DNA of 64,000 bases from Adineta steineri (lineage: Eukaryota > Rotifera > Eurotatoria > Adinetida > Adinetidae). The stretch covers positions 498,322-562,321 of the forward strand of contig CAJNOI010000043.1 of assembly GCA_905250115.1 (NCBI GenBank). Reading direction: 5' to 3'. Below are positions 62,783 through 64,000 of the stretch, one piece after another; positions within the stretch are counted from its first letter, which is position 1; each line of letters opens with the position of its first letter. The notes under the pieces are model-generated. The model saw only the letters and a program-made list of their open reading frames with translations, made no database searches and was not told where the DNA came from. A program made the translations under genes and the position numbers.

Positions 62783-63481
62783 TATCACACAAGAAAATAA
62801 AATGAATGATTAACTAACTATCAAAGTCAAAGGAGTAAAGGACATAGTTCACTTTAGATTACATCAAATGATGAAATTAGAGTTTATCTATTGTGAATGG
62901 ATGTAGTTTTAACCAATGTAATTCAACTTATTATGATAAAGTCTTCCATCTAGAGTTAAACTGATATCAGATAGAAGAAAAAGAGAAATGTAAAAATAAA
63001 GAGTAAAACTATATACACTGATCATCAATATAGTCATCTAAAACAAAATGTATCACAAAAAAAAATTTTCTTTTTCGAGCGAATAAATATAAATGAAGAA
63101 TTTGTTAAGAAAGAAAATCTTTAATATAATTTCAAATTTTCATTCTTGCCCAAAATAATTTTTAATCATTGATCATATAAAATCTATTACAAAAATGTGT
63201 GATTAAACAACACTATTATGTCATAAGTCTAGCAACGAAAATAATTATTAAAAGGTCATATTTCATCTTATATCCATAACAAAAATAGAATTTGCATATG
63301 CATGATATATTCATAGTTTTACCATCTGATGCCTATATATATATATATTATAATCAAATTTTATTCGACAAGTATTGTTGTTTTCAATGGTATTCTTTTA
63401 AAAAACGTCACAATACCTATTACTAATAAAAATAATATTCTCTTTCAATAAAAGTATTCTCGACTATTTTACAAATTGAGA
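62783..63481. other. divergent intergenic region
   Basis: About 700 bp between the divergently oriented FAAH-like and ferlin genes, expected to hold both promoters. It includes a TA microsatellite (63336-63350). No operator-like motif can be assigned. Confidence 0.4.
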
Positions 63482-64000
63482 ATGCTTAAAGTTATTGTTC
63501 ATAATGCTGAGCATGTTCCTAATTCGGAACGTTTTACTAATATTGATCCAATGGTTGTCGTTATTTTTCAAGGTAGATTTATTTTTGAAGAGAAATAAAT
63601 AATCAAGTATTATTATATAATGATATGATTTCTATAGGTATTACAAAACAAACGACTTGGCAACGATCAACATGTGATCCAAAATGGGATGAAGTAATGA
63701 ATATATATATTCATTTTTTATATTAAAAATTTTTCCTATTAATGTAGACACTTGAATTTCCTCTAAATGATGTTCCAATTAAAAGTCCAGATACATTACA
63801 AATTCAACTTCAAGATTATCAAAGAATTGGAAGTAACAAGTAAATATATGAACGAATTCTAACAGCAGAGGCGGGGGTGTTATGCCACTGATATATCTTT
63901 TTTTATATTTAGATTAATTGGTCAAAGCACAATATCATTAAATGATATTATTCATGTTGGTATTATCAAACGACGTCTTGTTCAATTAACAAATCCTCAA
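63482..64000 (+). CDS. ferlin, first C2 domain, 3' partial
   Basis: Four exons (63482-63572, 63638-63693, 63748-63839, 63913 to beyond the window) read continuously. The product MLKVIVHNAEHVPNSERFTN, then IDPMVVVIFQG, STCDPKWDETLEF, SPDTLQIQLQDYQRIGSNKL and IGQSTISLNDII, is a C2 domain beginning at residue 1. That position and the NPxWNE-like turn match the C2A domain of ferlins (dysferlin, myoferlin, otoferlin). These are large membrane proteins with five to seven C2 domains that act in calcium-triggered membrane fusion and repair. The acidic residue D28 (in NIDPM) could take part in calcium binding. The rest of the gene lies outside the window, so the subclass cannot be told. Confidence 0.75.

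Overview
The window is a eukaryotic nuclear scaffold segment, very AT-rich, with compact genes whose introns are mostly 45-110 bp with GT..AG ends. It most resembles a bdelloid rotifer (Rotaria/Adineta-like). This assignment is an inference from gene architecture and from two typical bdelloid gene types: an N-myristoylated ADP-ribosyltransferase/TPR protein and divergent seven-helix receptors. No taxonomic marker was read directly.

Left gene-dense block (1-27 kb): an unrecognised Ser/Arg-rich protein (partial), a secreted group XII-like phospholipase A2, a NET-family (noc/elbow/ZNF703-like) zinc-finger protein, a TSSK-type Ser/Thr kinase, a type II Golgi fucosyltransferase-like enzyme, a FAM13-like coiled-coil protein, a microcephalin-like tandem-BRCT protein, a four-helix membrane protein, a small secreted protein with four CX3C motifs, a claudin/PMP22-like protein, a repeat-bearing type I membrane protein, an ERICH3-like (DUF4590) protein cut by a 100-N assembly gap, and a type II membrane protein of unknown function.

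Central repeat block (about 27-51 kb): no intact conserved host gene was found. It holds two hAT-type miniature elements, one with a perfect 8-bp target duplication; a truncated hAT transposon, also with a perfect 8-bp duplication; a degenerate 29-bp tandem repeat; a four-unit array of about 300-bp units; about 15 copies of a 174-bp satellite plus outlying copies 5.5 kb away; two copies of a 1.1-1.3 kb repeat, one with a triplicated 40-bp motif; three long fold-back palindromes and two smaller ones; several CCCACA/TGTGGG-rich tracts; a candidate solo LTR; and a decayed coiled-coil gene.

Right block (51-64 kb): a GPCR-like gene broken by one in-frame TGA, traces of a possible pogo/Tigger-like transposon, an intact GPCR-like gene, the ADP-ribosyltransferase/TPR gene (its ART motif looks degenerate), a fatty-acid amide hydrolase with its complete Lys-Ser-Ser triad, and the 5' end of a ferlin.

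The genes do not form one pathway. There is a loose cilium, membrane and signalling flavour (ERICH3-like, TSSK, claudin, GPCRs, ferlin). All splice sites were chosen by reading-frame continuity and GT/AG ends, without transcript evidence. Untranslated regions and promoters were not resolved.
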